DNA of 62,169 bases from a virus. Below are positions 38,433 through 47,539 of the stretch, piece after piece. The stretch spans positions 1 to 62,169 of the IMG/VR virus record IMGVR_UViG_3300011116_000128, one strand, 5' to 3'. Each line of letters begins with the position of its first letter. Position 1 is the first letter of the stretch. The notes beneath the pieces were generated by a model. The model did no database searches, was not told where the DNA came from, and was given only the letters and a program-made list of their open reading frames with translations. The position numbers and the translations under genes are program-made.

Positions 38433-38909
38433 GTGGCGAACACCCAATCAATGTGCACTTCGTTCCTTGGCGAACTGATGACCGGCACGCACAATTTCGG
38501 CGTTGGCCCCATCCGGGCGGCTACCACAGCGGACACGTTCAAAGCCGCTTTGTACCTAGCTTCGGCAACCATCAACGCAGCGACTACGGCCTACACGGCT
38601 ACAGGTGAAGTGACGGGAACCAACTACACGGCTGGCGGCATCACGGTAACCAACGCTACCGCGCCCACTTCTACCAATTCTTCGGCCACCGCCGGGGTGG
38701 GCTACTGGACACCCTCTGCCAGCTTGGTGTACACGACTGTGACCCTGACCACTGCGTTCGACACGGTGCTGATTTACAACTCCACCCAGAGCAACAAGGC
38801 GGTGAGTGTGCATACCTTCTCCTCGCAGACCATCACTGCGGGAACCTTGACGCTGACAATGCCGTCCAACACCACGACGACTGCACTGCTGCGTTTGGCT
38901 ACAACCTAA
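38433..38909 (+). CDS. Virion protein, paralogue of 37817, 158 aa, GTG start
   Basis: GTG at 38433 with AAGGGG upstream gives MANTQSMCTSFLGELMTGTH, then DTFKAALYLASATINAATTA and GYWTPSASLVYTTVTLTTAF. A longer in-frame start reads through the preceding gene. The beta-rich Thr-repeat composition is shared with its paralogue and with fibre proteins downstream. Confidence 0.6.
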   Translation: MANTQSMCTSFLGELMTGTHNFGVGPIRAATTADTFKAALYLASATINAATTAYTATGEVTGTNYTAGGITVTNATAPTSTNSSATAGVGYWTPSASLVYTTVTLTTAFDTVLIYNSTQSNKAVSVHTFSSQTITAGTLTLTMPSNTTTTALLRLATT

Positions 38910-38940
38910 TAGCGGGGCGCGGCTATACGCCGTGTAGACC

Positions 38941-39948
38941 ATGTTTGGTATAGACCCGTTTTCCGCTGCGCCGTTTGGAGCCACGGCTGCGGGCGGGTTG
39001 TCTGGCGTCCAAGCCACCGGTAATACTGGAAGCGTTTCCACCAGTCGCACAATTGCGCTCACCGGGGTCAGTGCAGAAGCCCAAGTCAATTACGCATGGG
39101 GCACTGGGACTTGGAGTTCCTACGGCTGGGGCGGCGTATCCCCGAACCTTAGCGTCAGCGTCAGCTACGACCGGGCCATCACAGGCGTTGCAGCTACCGG
39201 AGCAGTAGATAGTGTTTCTGTAGAGGTCTCCCTCGTTCTTTCCGGTGTACAGGCTTCTGGCGCTGTTGGTACGGTCACCTACGAACTGTCAAAAGCCCTG
39301 ACCGGGGTTCAGGCCAGCGGGGATGTTGGTACGGTCACGTACAGCATAGCCAAGGCCATAGCGGGGGTAGAAGCTTCCGGCGCGGTTGGGGCTGTTGTTT
39401 ATGGGCTGGCACGAGACCTGACAGGCAATGCCGCTGCTGGCGCAGTAGGCACGGTCACCTACGGCGTATCTCAAACCCTGACAGGTGCACCTGCAACCGG
39501 AGAAGTGGGGTCGGTCGCCCCAAGCCATACGCTGTCGTTGTCAGGAGTTGATGCTGCCGGGGCGGTTGGCGTCATTGGGTTTAGCAAGGAAGCAGCCCTT
39601 ACTGGGGTTCAGGCAGACGGCGGCGTGGGGACAGTGGTTCCCCCGCTCAGCATCAACACCGTTTCCGCTGAAGGGCAGGTTGGCAGCGTTGGGTTTAGCA
39701 TCACGATGGCGCTGTCTGGGGTGTCTGCCTCGGGCTACGTGGGCTCACTCCGACTGTTGTGGGAACTCATTGATGACAGCCAGACGGCCAACTGGCAGAA
39801 TATTGACGACACACAGTCCGCTGCTTGGGCAGCTATCGACACCGCCCAGAATTCCAGTTGGAGCAACACGAGCACCACTCAAACGCCGGGCTGGGATACA
39901 ATTGACAACGCGCAAACCGACCAGTGGGAATTGGTCGAAACGACATAG
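38941..39948 (+). CDS. Tandem-repeat virion protein, 335 aa
   Basis: About ten tandem units of roughly 20 residues built on L(T/S)GVxAxGxVGxV (for example LTGVQASGDVGTVTYSIAKA), followed by a second repeat array of W-x-x-I-D-x-x-Q-x units (WQNIDDTQSAAWAAIDTAQN). The first array probably forms a beta-solenoid or beta-roll shaft, the second a helical or extended cap. The layout fits a fibre, spike or tail-needle component. Repeat number probably varies between relatives. Confidence 0.6.
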   Translation: MFGIDPFSAAPFGATAAGGLSGVQATGNTGSVSTSRTIALTGVSAEAQVNYAWGTGTWSSYGWGGVSPNLSVSVSYDRAITGVAATGAVDSVSVEVSLVLSGVQASGAVGTVTYELSKALTGVQASGDVGTVTYSIAKAIAGVEASGAVGAVVYGLARDLTGNAAAGAVGTVTYGVSQTLTGAPATGEVGSVAPSHTLSLSGVDAAGAVGVIGFSKEAALTGVQADGGVGTVVPPLSINTVSAEGQVGSVGFSITMALSGVSASGYVGSLRLLWELIDDSQTANWQNIDDTQSAAWAAIDTAQNSSWSNTSTTQTPGWDTIDNAQTDQWELVETT

Positions 39949-39956
39949 GGTTCTAG

Positions 39957-40301
39957 ATGGCACTTGTTTTAGCCGACCGCGTACAGGTAGCAGCGACAGC
40001 CAACACGACTGTCAGCTTCACGTTAGGCGCGACCTCTACCGGCTTTCAGAGCTTTGCCGTCATTGGGAACGGCAATACAACGTACTACTCCGCGACGGAC
40101 GGAACCAACTGGGAAGTCGGGATTGGCACTTACGCCACTGCTGGCCCCACCCTTACCCGCACCACAATCTTCTCGTCGAGCAACAGCAACAACGCCGTCA
40201 GTACGTTTGGGGCGACCGTCACGGTGTTTGTGACCTACCCCGCCAGTGCGGCAGCTACTGACGGCAAGTCAATCATCATGTCGATGGTGTTTGGAATCTA
40301 A
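39957..40301 (+). CDS. Fibre-associated protein, 114 aa
   Basis: Starts ALVLADRVQVAATANTTVSF and contains FQSFAVIGNGNTTYYSATDG, WEVGIGTYATAGPTLTRTTI, the pattern of small tail-fibre-region proteins in many phages. A beta-sandwich or trimerisation unit is likely. It precedes the glycine-rich fibres. Confidence 0.55.
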   Translation: MALVLADRVQVAATANTTVSFTLGATSTGFQSFAVIGNGNTTYYSATDGTNWEVGIGTYATAGPTLTRTTIFSSSNSNNAVSTFGATVTVFVTYPASAAATDGKSIIMSMVFGI

Positions 40302-40310
40302 AGGAACCCT

Positions 40311-40682
40311 ATGGCAAACCCGAATATGGTCAATGTGTCCTCCATCCTTGGAGTGACTACCTACCTTGTGCCGACCACCACAACCGCAACTACATGGACT
40401 GCCCTGACTCCATCCGCTGGAACCATCAACAAAATTGACACCATGACGGCTACGAACGTCACGGCGACAGCGGCGGTTGTCACCGTATCCATCAATAGCG
40501 CGACCGGTGGCGGCGGTACTGCGTACCGACTTACGTACCAAACCAGCGTACCGGGCAACTCATCTTTGGTGGTCGTGGATAAAAGCACCATGATTTACGT
40601 CGGTGAAGCCCAGTCTATTGTGGTCACATCGGGAACCACCAATGCAATCGAGATGGTGGCTACTTACGAGGCAATCAGCTGA
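40311..40682 (+). CDS. Virion/fibre-region protein, 123 aa
   Basis: Thr/Val-rich beta sequence with [20 protein letters not shown] and [20 protein letters not shown]. Proteins with this layout accompany fibre genes in phages with many short fibre components. It ends one base into the next gene start. Confidence 0.5.
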   Translation: MANPNMVNVSSILGVTTYLVPTTTTATTWTALTPSAGTINKIDTMTATNVTATAAVVTVSINSATGGGGTAYRLTYQTSVPGNSSLVVVDKSTMIYVGEAQSIVVTSGTTNAIEMVATYEAIS

Positions 40683-42262
40683 TGAATCGGTACAAGGGTT
40701 CCATTCGGTCTGCTACGGCTGCGCCTACCAGCAACATTGCTGCGGTTGGCATATGGACTTTGACGGAGCAAATGCAAGGTAAACAAGCAAGTGCTTGGCC
40801 GGGGTATGTAACCCCCACTGTTGACTATCTTGTAGTTGCAGGTGGAGGGGGAGCAAATCGTGGGGGTGGGGGCGCAGGTGGTCTTCTATCAGCTACTGGG
40901 TTTTCTATAACCGCAGGGGTTCAATACACTGTTACTGTAGGCGGCGGGGGTGCGCAAGGCACTGCGAATGCAAATGCGAACTTCGGAAGCAATTCTGTTT
41001 TTAGTAGCATCACAGCAACGGGTGGGGGACAAGGCGGGGGCGCTGGCGGCGTTGGGGCTACTGGAGGTTCGGGCGGGGGCGGAAGTGCCTCTGGCGGCTC
41101 GGTAGTTGCGGGTGGCTCAGGTACAGCGGGCCAAGGAAATGCAGGTGGCGCTAATGCTATTAACGCTGATACTTCTCAATCTCCTTACCCGTCAGGAGGA
41201 GGCGGTGGAGCGGGCGCAGTGGGGCAGACTGGGGGTGTAAATTTTGCGGGCTCAATTTCTGGTACAACGCTAACAGTAACGTCAGTTACTAATGGGGTTC
41301 TTGGCGTTGGGCAAATAATACAAACTAACGCCAGTGCTATAACTGCGGGTACAACAATTACCGCATTAGGCACAGGTACAGGTGGTATAGGTACATACAC
41401 GGTAAGTGTGTCTCAGACTGTTTCAGCGCAATCAGCTATATATACGTTATATCAGCCGGGGGCAGGAGGAGCGGGCCTTACATCCACTTTGCCTCCTTCT
41501 GTTTCTTGCACTGCTAATATTACAAATACCAGCACTACAGTTGCAGTAACCGCTATATCTACCGGCGTATTAGATGTAGGAACTGTGTTAGTTGGTACAG
41601 GCATTCCAACAGGTGCATACATTGTCAACCAGCAGTGGGGGGCGAGTGGCACAGCAGCGGCCAATACAACCGCTACGGGCAGCATCAATACAAACACCAT
41701 TACAGTGGCAAGCGCCACAGGAATTGCAATAGGCCAGTTAATTTCTGGGAACGGTGCAGCAGTCACGGGTATATCTAACGGAACATACGTTGCAAATTTG
41801 GTAGGCACAACGGTAACACTGAGCAACCCATTGACCGCTGCGCTTGCTTCCACGGCGGTATATTTTTTCACTGCCGGTAACACTGGGTCTTACACAATTA
41901 GTTCTGCTGCTACGGCAACCACCACAGGCTTGTCCACCACAAGCAATGGCGTTTATTTTGCTGGCGGCGGTGGAGGCTCTTGCTTTGGTTCAGCACTTGT
42001 TGGTAGAGGCGGTGCTGGTGGCGGGGCAGCGGGTTCAGCAGGTTCAAACGCTATGGGGTCAAGTGGGGTAAAAAATACTGGCGGTGGCGGGGGTGGCACA
42101 GGAAATGGCGGGGTATCTGGCGCTGGCGGTTCCGGTGTAGTAATTATTCGCTATCCAGACTCGTATGGTTTAGCTGTAGCCACCACAGGTTCACCCACAG
42201 TCACTACCGCCGGAGGCTACCGCGTGTATAAGTTTACTTCTTCTGGAACAATCACTTTCTAA
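40682..42262 (+). CDS. Glycine-rich fibre/adhesin protein, 526 aa
   Basis: The N-terminal part is a short attachment-like region. Then come glycine-rich blocks ([32 protein letters not shown] and others), which form polyglycine II helical bundles in phage adhesins. A Thr-rich beta insertion separates them. The end carries [17 protein letters not shown] and [14 protein letters not shown], the typical terminal strands of phage glycine-rich fibre proteins. A host-recognition tip is inferred. Downstream genes encode more fibres, suggesting modular recognition. Confidence 0.65.
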   Translation: MNRYKGSIRSATAAPTSNIAAVGIWTLTEQMQGKQASAWPGYVTPTVDYLVVAGGGGANRGGGGAGGLLSATGFSITAGVQYTVTVGGGGAQGTANANANFGSNSVFSSITATGGGQGGGAGGVGATGGSGGGGSASGGSVVAGGSGTAGQGNAGGANAINADTSQSPYPSGGGGGAGAVGQTGGVNFAGSISGTTLTVTSVTNGVLGVGQIIQTNASAITAGTTITALGTGTGGIGTYTVSVSQTVSAQSAIYTLYQPGAGGAGLTSTLPPSVSCTANITNTSTTVAVTAISTGVLDVGTVLVGTGIPTGAYIVNQQWGASGTAAANTTATGSINTNTITVASATGIAIGQLISGNGAAVTGISNGTYVANLVGTTVTLSNPLTAALASTAVYFFTAGNTGSYTISSAATATTTGLSTTSNGVYFAGGGGGSCFGSALVGRGGAGGGAAGSAGSNAMGSSGVKNTGGGGGGTGNGGVSGAGGSGVVIIRYPDSYGLAVATTGSPTVTTAGGYRVYKFTSSGTITF

Positions 42263-42264
42263 TC

Positions 42265-42606
42265 ATGGCCCACTTTGCGCAAGTAATCAACGGCTATGTC
42301 CAGCAGGTCATTGTGGCTGACCAAGATGTCATCGACTCTGGTGCTTTTGGCTCAGGATGGGTACAGACCAGCTACAACACTTACGGGGGCCAACACTTAA
42401 TGGGTGGCACGCCATTCCGCAAGAATTACGCTGGCATCGGCTACACCTACGATGCCCAAAGGGATGCGTTTATACCGCCAAAGCCCTACAATAGCTGGAC
42501 GTTGAACGAAGATACCTGCTTGTGGCAGCCGCCTGTAGCGCGGCCTGTGGACGACAATATGTACGACTGGGATGAAGAATCCCTCTCTTGGAGAATGATT
42601 ACATGA
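42265..42606 (+). CDS. Fibre-region protein, 113 aa
   Basis: Starts AHFAQVINGYVQQVIVADQD and contains GTPFRKNYAGIGYTYDAQRD, IPPKPYNSWTLNEDTCLWQP, the pattern of a widespread small protein linked to tail fibres in marine and freshwater phages. Chaperone or cap roles have been suggested by position only. It overlaps the next gene by four bases. Confidence 0.6.
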   Translation: MAHFAQVINGYVQQVIVADQDVIDSGAFGSGWVQTSYNTYGGQHLMGGTPFRKNYAGIGYTYDAQRDAFIPPKPYNSWTLNEDTCLWQPPVARPVDDNMYDWDEESLSWRMIT

Positions 42607-43199
42607 CGACTGCGTATACCTCCCTCTTGGGCCTTGCCCTCCCTGTAACGGGCGAACTGTCCGGGACATGGGGCGACACGGTCAACAACTACATCACCCA
42701 GTACCTTGATGCGGCAGTGGCGGGCACGAACACCATCAGCACCGATGCTGATGTCACGCTGACCAAGACTACCAATGCATCACTTACAGGGACTTCCTCG
42801 CAGTACTCCATCATTCTCTGGACGGCAGGGGGCACAGCAACCCGCACCATCATTGCCCCCGCAGCATCGTCAGGTAGCCGCCAGTACTACATCGTCGTCA
42901 ACAAGACTTCCAGCACGCAGTCCATCAAGCTGTGCGGCACGGGGCCAACCACCGGGGTCACCATTGGCGCGGGCAGTTCGGCAATCTGTGTATGGAACGG
43001 CTCAGACTTCATCAAGGTCTCAGGAAGCGGTGGGGCTACCGGTGGCGGGGCCGACCAGATTTTTTACGAGAACGGCCAAACGGTGAACACCAGCTACACC
43101 ATCACAACCAACAACAACGCCGGTACGTTTGGGCCCGTCACAGTCGCAAGCGGAGTCACGGTAACCATCCCGTCTGGTTCTGTCTGGTCAGTTGTTTAA
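42603..43199 (+). CDS. Tail fibre protein, 198 aa
   Basis: Starts TTAYTSLLGLALPVTGELSG, WGDTVNNYITQYLD, the attachment-type N-terminus common to a fibre family. The end reads QTVNTSYTITTNNNAGTFGP and VTVASGVTVTIPSGSVWSVV, a C-terminal domain shared by many phage fibres. ATG 42603 is preferred over an ATG five codons earlier because it overlaps the previous stop by four bases. Confidence 0.65.
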   Translation: MTTAYTSLLGLALPVTGELSGTWGDTVNNYITQYLDAAVAGTNTISTDADVTLTKTTNASLTGTSSQYSIILWTAGGTATRTIIAPAASSGSRQYYIVVNKTSSTQSIKLCGTGPTTGVTIGAGSSAICVWNGSDFIKVSGSGGATGGGADQIFYENGQTVNTSYTITTNNNAGTFGPVTVASGVTVTIPSGSVWSVV

Positions 43200-43208
43200 G
43201 GAGAACCC

Positions 43209-43892
43209 ATGAGTTCAATCGCACTTTCAGGCAACGCATCGGGCGCAGGCGTATTCACCATCGCCTCGCCCAACAGCGCCAGCAGCTACACGCTAACCCT
43301 CCCTGCGGCCACGGGCACGTTGGTAGCGGGTGCGAATGCAAATAGCGTCGCCTTGCCCGGCTCCACATCGGGCACGATAACACTCACCGCACCCGCCGTT
43401 GCGGGAACGAATACCATTACTTTGGCCGCGCAGACGGGAACACTGAATGTGGCTGGCCCAGCGTTCAGTGCGTATGCAAGCACTACGCAAAGCATCACAA
43501 GCAACGTGCATACAAAGGTGGCGATTGACACGGAGATTTTTGACACCAATTCATGCTTTGATACTGCCACCTACCGATTTACTCCGACAGTAGCTGGATA
43601 CTACCAAGTCAACGGTCATATACGGCTATCTGCCAACGCAACCACCATATCGCAAGCGGTAGTTAGTATATTCAAAAATGGAACCACCGTAGGCGCGGCC
43701 TCCGTAGACAATTTTGCCACAACGGTAATTACATCGTATGTTGCCCGCAGTATTAACACCCTCGTTTACTTGAACGGTTCTACTGACTACATTGAGTTGT
43801 ATGGGTCAATTACAGGTACAAGTCCCCAATTTATTGCTGGTTCCGCTACAGCCACAGCTTCTTTCTCCGCAAGCCTTGTGAGGGGTGCATAA
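43209..43892 (+). CDS. Fibre protein with C1q/TNF-like jelly-roll domain, 227 aa
   Basis: The first third is a repetitive Thr/Gly/Ala beta region. From about residue 85 the sequence FSAYASTTQSITSNVHTKVA, then TYRFTPTVAGYYQVNGHIRL follows the strand order of phage C1q-like trimeric domains, used as binding tips. The gene ends one base before the next start codon. Confidence 0.6.
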   Translation: MSSIALSGNASGAGVFTIASPNSASSYTLTLPAATGTLVAGANANSVALPGSTSGTITLTAPAVAGTNTITLAAQTGTLNVAGPAFSAYASTTQSITSNVHTKVAIDTEIFDTNSCFDTATYRFTPTVAGYYQVNGHIRLSANATTISQAVVSIFKNGTTVGAASVDNFATTVITSYVARSINTLVYLNGSTDYIELYGSITGTSPQFIAGSATATASFSASLVRGA

Positions 43893-43893
43893 C

Positions 43894-44055
43894 ATGACAC
43901 TGTACGAAAAAATTATGGCGCTTTACCCTGACATGCAGGAGGCGGATTTTGCGGAGTTTGTTCTGCTGCAAAACGACTGGGATGGGCGCGGTGATTACAT
44001 CGCCAAATGGGAACACCCCGCTCTCCCACGCCCCACTGAGGAGCAACTAGCATGA
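43894..44055 (+). CDS. Small fibre-region protein, 53 aa
   Basis: Starts TLYEKIMALYPDMQEADFAE and contains FVLLQNDWDGRGDYIAKWEH, ending RPTEEQLA. Small acidic proteins with this pattern (often D-x-x-D-G-x-G-x-Y-I) accompany fibre genes in related phages. It overlaps the next gene by four bases. It was found by direct reading of the gap between fibre genes. Confidence 0.6.
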   Translation: MTLYEKIMALYPDMQEADFAEFVLLQNDWDGRGDYIAKWEHPALPRPTEEQLA

Positions 44056-44900
44056 CCGCTGTACTATCAGGCACAAACGGGCTGATTCAGTCCTACGGCT
44101 ACATAGACAATACGACCACCCCGGTCGCTGCGACCAACGGGTTTAACTACACCTTCACGCCGTCATCGACGGGAACTGTGCTGGTGATAAACCCCGCTGG
44201 CACATTGGCTACCGGCATCATCACGATGCCCGCCTCGCCTGTGGACGGCATGACCATCACGTTCAGCAGCAGCCAGCAAATCACGGCGCTGACAATGATG
44301 GGTAACGGTGCGAACATCAACAACGCCGTGACATTGTTGCCAGCCAAGACAGCGGTGACCTACGTCTACCGCGCAACAGGCACTACTTGGTGGCCTATGC
44401 AGAGTGTGCCGGGTACAGGTTCGCAGTTGGTGAGCGGCACTGCGGTAGCGTCCACCAGCGGAACTAACATTGATTTCACCGGCATTCCAAGCTGGGTCAA
44501 ACGCATCACTGTTATGTTTAATGGGGTTAGTACAAGTGGCACAAGTAATTTGTACTTACAAATCGGCACAAGTAGTGGGGTGGAAACTAGTGGGTACGTT
44601 TCTGGCATTGGAAGTAGCACATCTGCTGGTTCTGCTGGATATGCTTCTGCTACAACTGCTTTTATTTTGGTAGGCATTAACACAATTACAGATACGCAAA
44701 ATGGGTTTGTCGTGTTAACTAATGTGTCTGGGAATATTTGGACTGAAATGGGCGCGTTAAATCGGGCTTCTGGCGGCACAAGCGCCGTTGCTACATCGGC
44801 TGGCTCCAAAACTTTAGCTGCGGTTTTAGACCGTGTACGCATCACCACAGCGGGCGGTGACACTTTCGACGCTGGCTCCATCAACATTCTTTACGAGTAA
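44052..44900 (+). CDS. Tail fibre protein, 282 aa
   Basis: Beta-rich throughout, with FNYTFTPSSTGTVLVINPAG, a QITALTMMGNGANINNAVTL segment and a Ser/Gly-rich C-terminal half from about residue 120 that is richer in A/T at the DNA level (44510-44760) than its flanks. That change in base composition suggests the receptor-binding part was acquired separately. The C-terminus (GDTFDAGSINILYE) is typical of phage fibre ends. Confidence 0.55.
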   Translation: MTAVLSGTNGLIQSYGYIDNTTTPVAATNGFNYTFTPSSTGTVLVINPAGTLATGIITMPASPVDGMTITFSSSQQITALTMMGNGANINNAVTLLPAKTAVTYVYRATGTTWWPMQSVPGTGSQLVSGTAVASTSGTNIDFTGIPSWVKRITVMFNGVSTSGTSNLYLQIGTSSGVETSGYVSGIGSSTSAGSAGYASATTAFILVGINTITDTQNGFVVLTNVSGNIWTEMGALNRASGGTSAVATSAGSKTLAAVLDRVRITTAGGDTFDAGSINILYE

Positions 44901-44906
44901 ACCACT

Positions 44907-45278
44907 ATGGCAACCACAATTAGCGGAAGCACTGGAGTCGCAGCACCGGGCCTGACCTTATCAGGCCAATACACCGAGGGTGTTGTAGGTATTGGCAACT
45001 CAGGCACAGCACAAACACTATCTCTTGCCAATGGCACTTTCCAAACGGTGACCATGACAGGCAACTGCACGTTCACTATGCCTGCTGCAACGGCGGGGCA
45101 ATCGTTCACTTTGTTGATTAGTACGGGTGCGGGCTCCTTCACGGGCACGTTCACGGGGGTCAAGTGGCCCAACAATACTGCCCCCACCATCACCACGACT
45201 GCCAGCCGCTGGGACATCCTGACGTTCATCAGCAACGGCACTAGCTGGTATGGTAACTTTGCACAGGCATACGCATAA
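44907..45278 (+). CDS. Fibre-region protein, 123 aa
   Basis: Starts MATTISGSTGVAAPGLTLSG and contains TFTMPAATAGQSFTLLISTG, SRWDILTFISNGTSWYGNFA, a common beta-sandwich pattern of phage fibre proteins. It ends on the first base of the next gene. Confidence 0.55.
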   Translation: MATTISGSTGVAAPGLTLSGQYTEGVVGIGNSGTAQTLSLANGTFQTVTMTGNCTFTMPAATAGQSFTLLISTGAGSFTGTFTGVKWPNNTAPTITTTASRWDILTFISNGTSWYGNFAQAYA

Positions 45279-46033
45279 TGTTCTCTGCTTCTCGCGTCGC
45301 CATCGCAGACCAAAGGGTCGGGGGGTATCTTTTTACCGCCACGATTAGCGCGAACACGAATAACTACAACCTACGCGCCGCAGCCGTAACCGCTGGTTGG
45401 GACCAAGTAAAGCCGCTTTTTGCAACGGTCACCATCAATGCAGGGGTTTATGTTGGTTCGGCATCGACTGGTACTCGCGCATTTGATACTGGGGTTACGT
45501 TTCCCGCTGGCACTACTTTAGCTCTCATCAATAACGGGACTATCATTGGGCGTGGGGGTAATGGGGGTACGGGGCAAACACCCGGATGTGGCGGCGCAAC
45601 TGCGGGCGCGGCTGGAGGACAAGCACTAATTGCACAACAGGCAATCACTATTACCAACAACGGTACTATTGGTGGCGGTGGCGGTGGCGGTGGTGGCGGT
45701 AACGGAGGAACTTTTGGGTCTGGCGGCAGCAGCAGTTCGGGCGGTGGCGGCGGCGGTGGCGGACAGGGTGTTAGCTCTGGGGGCGCTGGCGGTACAGGTA
45801 ACGCAGGAGCAAGCAGTAACGGTTCTGCTGGTGGAGCCGGTACGTTAAGTGCAGCAGGCGGGGGTGGCGCTCCGGGTACAGGTGGTGCCCCAACTGCTGG
45901 AGGAAGTGGCGGTACTGCGGGCGTTGCTGGAAGTGCTAGCGCCGGGGGTAGTGGCGCTGCCGGAGCTTGCCTGACTGGCAACTCAAACATCACATGGTTA
46001 GCTTTTGGAACACGATTGGGGTCAATAACATGA
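45278..46033 (+). CDS. Glycine-rich fibre/adhesin protein, 251 aa
   Basis: The N-terminal 90 residues (YLFTATISANTNNYNLRAAA, WDQVKPLFATVTINAGVYVG) form a beta-rich attachment region. The rest is glycine-rich with runs of up to ten glycines near residue 130, expected to form polyglycine II helices, ending TWLAFGTRLGSIT. A tandem GGTGGC-type stretch at 45671-45705 encodes the longest Gly run and is prone to slippage. Confidence 0.6.
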   Translation: MFSASRVAIADQRVGGYLFTATISANTNNYNLRAAAVTAGWDQVKPLFATVTINAGVYVGSASTGTRAFDTGVTFPAGTTLALINNGTIIGRGGNGGTGQTPGCGGATAGAAGGQALIAQQAITITNNGTIGGGGGGGGGGNGGTFGSGGSSSSGGGGGGGGQGVSSGGAGGTGNAGASSNGSAGGAGTLSAAGGGGAPGTGGAPTAGGSGGTAGVAGSASAGGSGAAGACLTGNSNITWLAFGTRLGSIT

Positions 46034-46302
46034 CGATTGAGAACATCACTTTTGAAATCACGGCAGTCAACGAGAGCTTGCGCTGCATGGACGTTGTGTT
46101 TCGTGCAACAGGGCAGCCTGAGGTGCTTGTTGGTGCGCGTATGCCTTTTGAAGGTGAAGACTTGAATGCTTTGATGGCTTCAGTAGCACCTATTGGGTAT
46201 TGGGAAGACCTTGCTAAACAGGTTGCCCCCGTAACGGTTGGGACTACCGGCGCGGTCACGCTAAATGCGCCAATCAATACTGACAACGTGAGCACCATGT
46301 GA
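46030..46302 (+). CDS. Hypothetical protein, 90 aa
   Basis: Contains ITFEITAVNESLRCMDVVFR and VLVGARMPFEGEDLNALMAS, GYWEDLAKQVAPVTVG. It resembles small proteins encoded next to the cupin-like gene in related phages. ATG 46030 overlaps the previous stop; a longer frame start is a shadow. Confidence 0.5.
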   Translation: MTIENITFEITAVNESLRCMDVVFRATGQPEVLVGARMPFEGEDLNALMASVAPIGYWEDLAKQVAPVTVGTTGAVTLNAPINTDNVSTM

Positions 46303-46568
46303 CGTTGACAACGCCGCGCTACACATTTCAATTTGGAAAGAACACGCACAATGTCTACCGTTGTTTTGCTGGTGAAGGAATACCAAAGCATGAACATGAT
46401 TACGCCCATGCGACAGTCTGCCACGTTGGGAAAATTGTCGTGCGTAAAGAGGGGGTTCAGCGGGAGTTCACGCCGGAGTCTGGTGCGGTTGTGCTCAAGG
46501 CCAACGAATGGCACGAAATTGAAGCGTTGGTAGATGGTACGGTTTTTGAAAACATCTTTGTAACCTGA
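46299..46568 (+). CDS. Cupin-like small protein, 89 aa, GTG start
   Basis: A single beta-barrel with metal-ligand-type residues: IPKHEHDYAHATVCHVGKIV supplies a H-x-H-x4-H cluster and VVLKANEWHEIEALVDG supplies a further His. This matches the two conserved motifs of small cupins, which bind metal ions or sugar-like ligands. A capping or assembly role in the fibre region, or an enzymatic role on host surface sugars, are both possible. GTG overlaps the previous stop by four bases. Confidence 0.55.
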   Translation: MTLTTPRYTFQFGKNTHNVYRCFAGEGIPKHEHDYAHATVCHVGKIVVRKEGVQREFTPESGAVVLKANEWHEIEALVDGTVFENIFVT

Positions 46569-46574
46569 GTAAAA

Positions 46575-47045
46575 ATGATTGACCCCTTTACCGCCTTTGC
46601 AGCCGCGCAGGCAGCGGTAAAGGGTATCCAAGCCGCCATCAAACTTGGCAAGGACGTTCAAGGCATTGCGGCTGACTTGGGTAAGTTTTTTGAGGCCAAG
46701 GACGCGGTTCAAGAAGCCGCGAACAACCCCAAGAAGTTCAAGTCAGACACCGCACAGGCACTAGAGACGGTGATGCAGGCTAAGCAGCTTGCCGAGGCCG
46801 AGAATGATTTGAAGAACATGCTCATCTGGTCAGGAAATGCCGACGTTTGGGAAGGCGTGCTGCTGGAGCGCAACAACATCATTCAGAAGCGCAAAAAGGC
46901 AGAGATGGAAGCTGCTGCGGCCAAGGCCAAGCGCAAGAAGGAAATCATGGAACTGCTGAACATTGCATTCTGGGTGTCGGTGTTTTTGTCTGCCATCGGC
47001 CTGAGCTACTTTTTCACGATTTTGTTCCTTGAAAGGAGAGCATGA
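46575..47045 (+). CDS. Helical protein with C-terminal membrane segment, 156 aa
   Basis: The N-terminal part is a soluble helix bundle (FAAAQAAVKGIQAAIKLGKD), followed by a charged helix (QKRKKAEMEAAAAKAKRKK) and one membrane span (IAFWVSVFLSAIGLSYFFTI). It precedes the holin and overlaps it, so it probably belongs to the lysis module, perhaps as a spanin-like or holin-regulator protein. Confidence 0.55.
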   Translation: MIDPFTAFAAAQAAVKGIQAAIKLGKDVQGIAADLGKFFEAKDAVQEAANNPKKFKSDTAQALETVMQAKQLAEAENDLKNMLIWSGNADVWEGVLLERNNIIQKRKKAEMEAAAAKAKRKKEIMELLNIAFWVSVFLSAIGLSYFFTILFLERRA

Positions 47046-47539
47046 TGGAATGGCTTAAATCAATCGCGCCTACCGTTGCTACGGCGCTGGGCGGCCCTCT
47101 GGCAGGCATGGCGGTGTCCGCTGTGTCCAAAGCCTTGAACATTGAGCCGGAGGAAGTGCAGAACGTCATCAGCAGCAACAAACTGAACGCCGAGCAGGTA
47201 GCAGCCATCCAGCTTGCCGAACTGGAACTGAAGAAGCAGGCCCAGTCGATGAACCTTGACTTTGCCAAGCTGATAACCGAGGACAAAAAATCTGCGCGTG
47301 ACATGCAGATTGCCACCAAGTCGTGGATTCCCCCGGTCATGGCGCTTGGTGTTACCTGCGGGTTCTTTGGCATCTTGTTTGGCCTGATGTACGGGCAGAT
47401 TCAGCACGCGCCGCAAATCGACATCATGCTGGGTTCGTTGGGCACGGCTTGGACAGGCATCATCAGTTTCTACTTCGGCTCCAGCGCCGGTAGCCAAGCC
47501 AAGACCGAACTGCTGCGCCAAGCGGAGGCTGCCAAATGA
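47042..47539 (+). CDS. 3TM-type holin, 165 aa
   Basis: The N-terminus holds LGGPLAGMAVSAVSKALNI, the middle is helical, and near the C-terminus two hydrophobic segments (VMALGVTCGFFGILFGLM and MLGSLGTAWTGIISFYFGSS) lead to a short charged tail. This is the pattern of the GTA-holin/3TM family. It would make the inner-membrane hole that lets the endolysin reach the cell wall. The endolysin follows with a four-base overlap. Confidence 0.75.
   Translation: MMEWLKSIAPTVATALGGPLAGMAVSAVSKALNIEPEEVQNVISSNKLNAEQVAAIQLAELELKKQAQSMNLDFAKLITEDKKSARDMQIATKSWIPPVMALGVTCGFFGILFGLMYGQIQHAPQIDIMLGSLGTAWTGIISFYFGSSAGSQAKTELLRQAEAAK

Noticed and set aside
45448-45993. 181-codon Pro-rich minus-strand frame
   Set aside because: Reverse complement of polyglycine codons reads as proline; the plus-strand fibre gene explains it.
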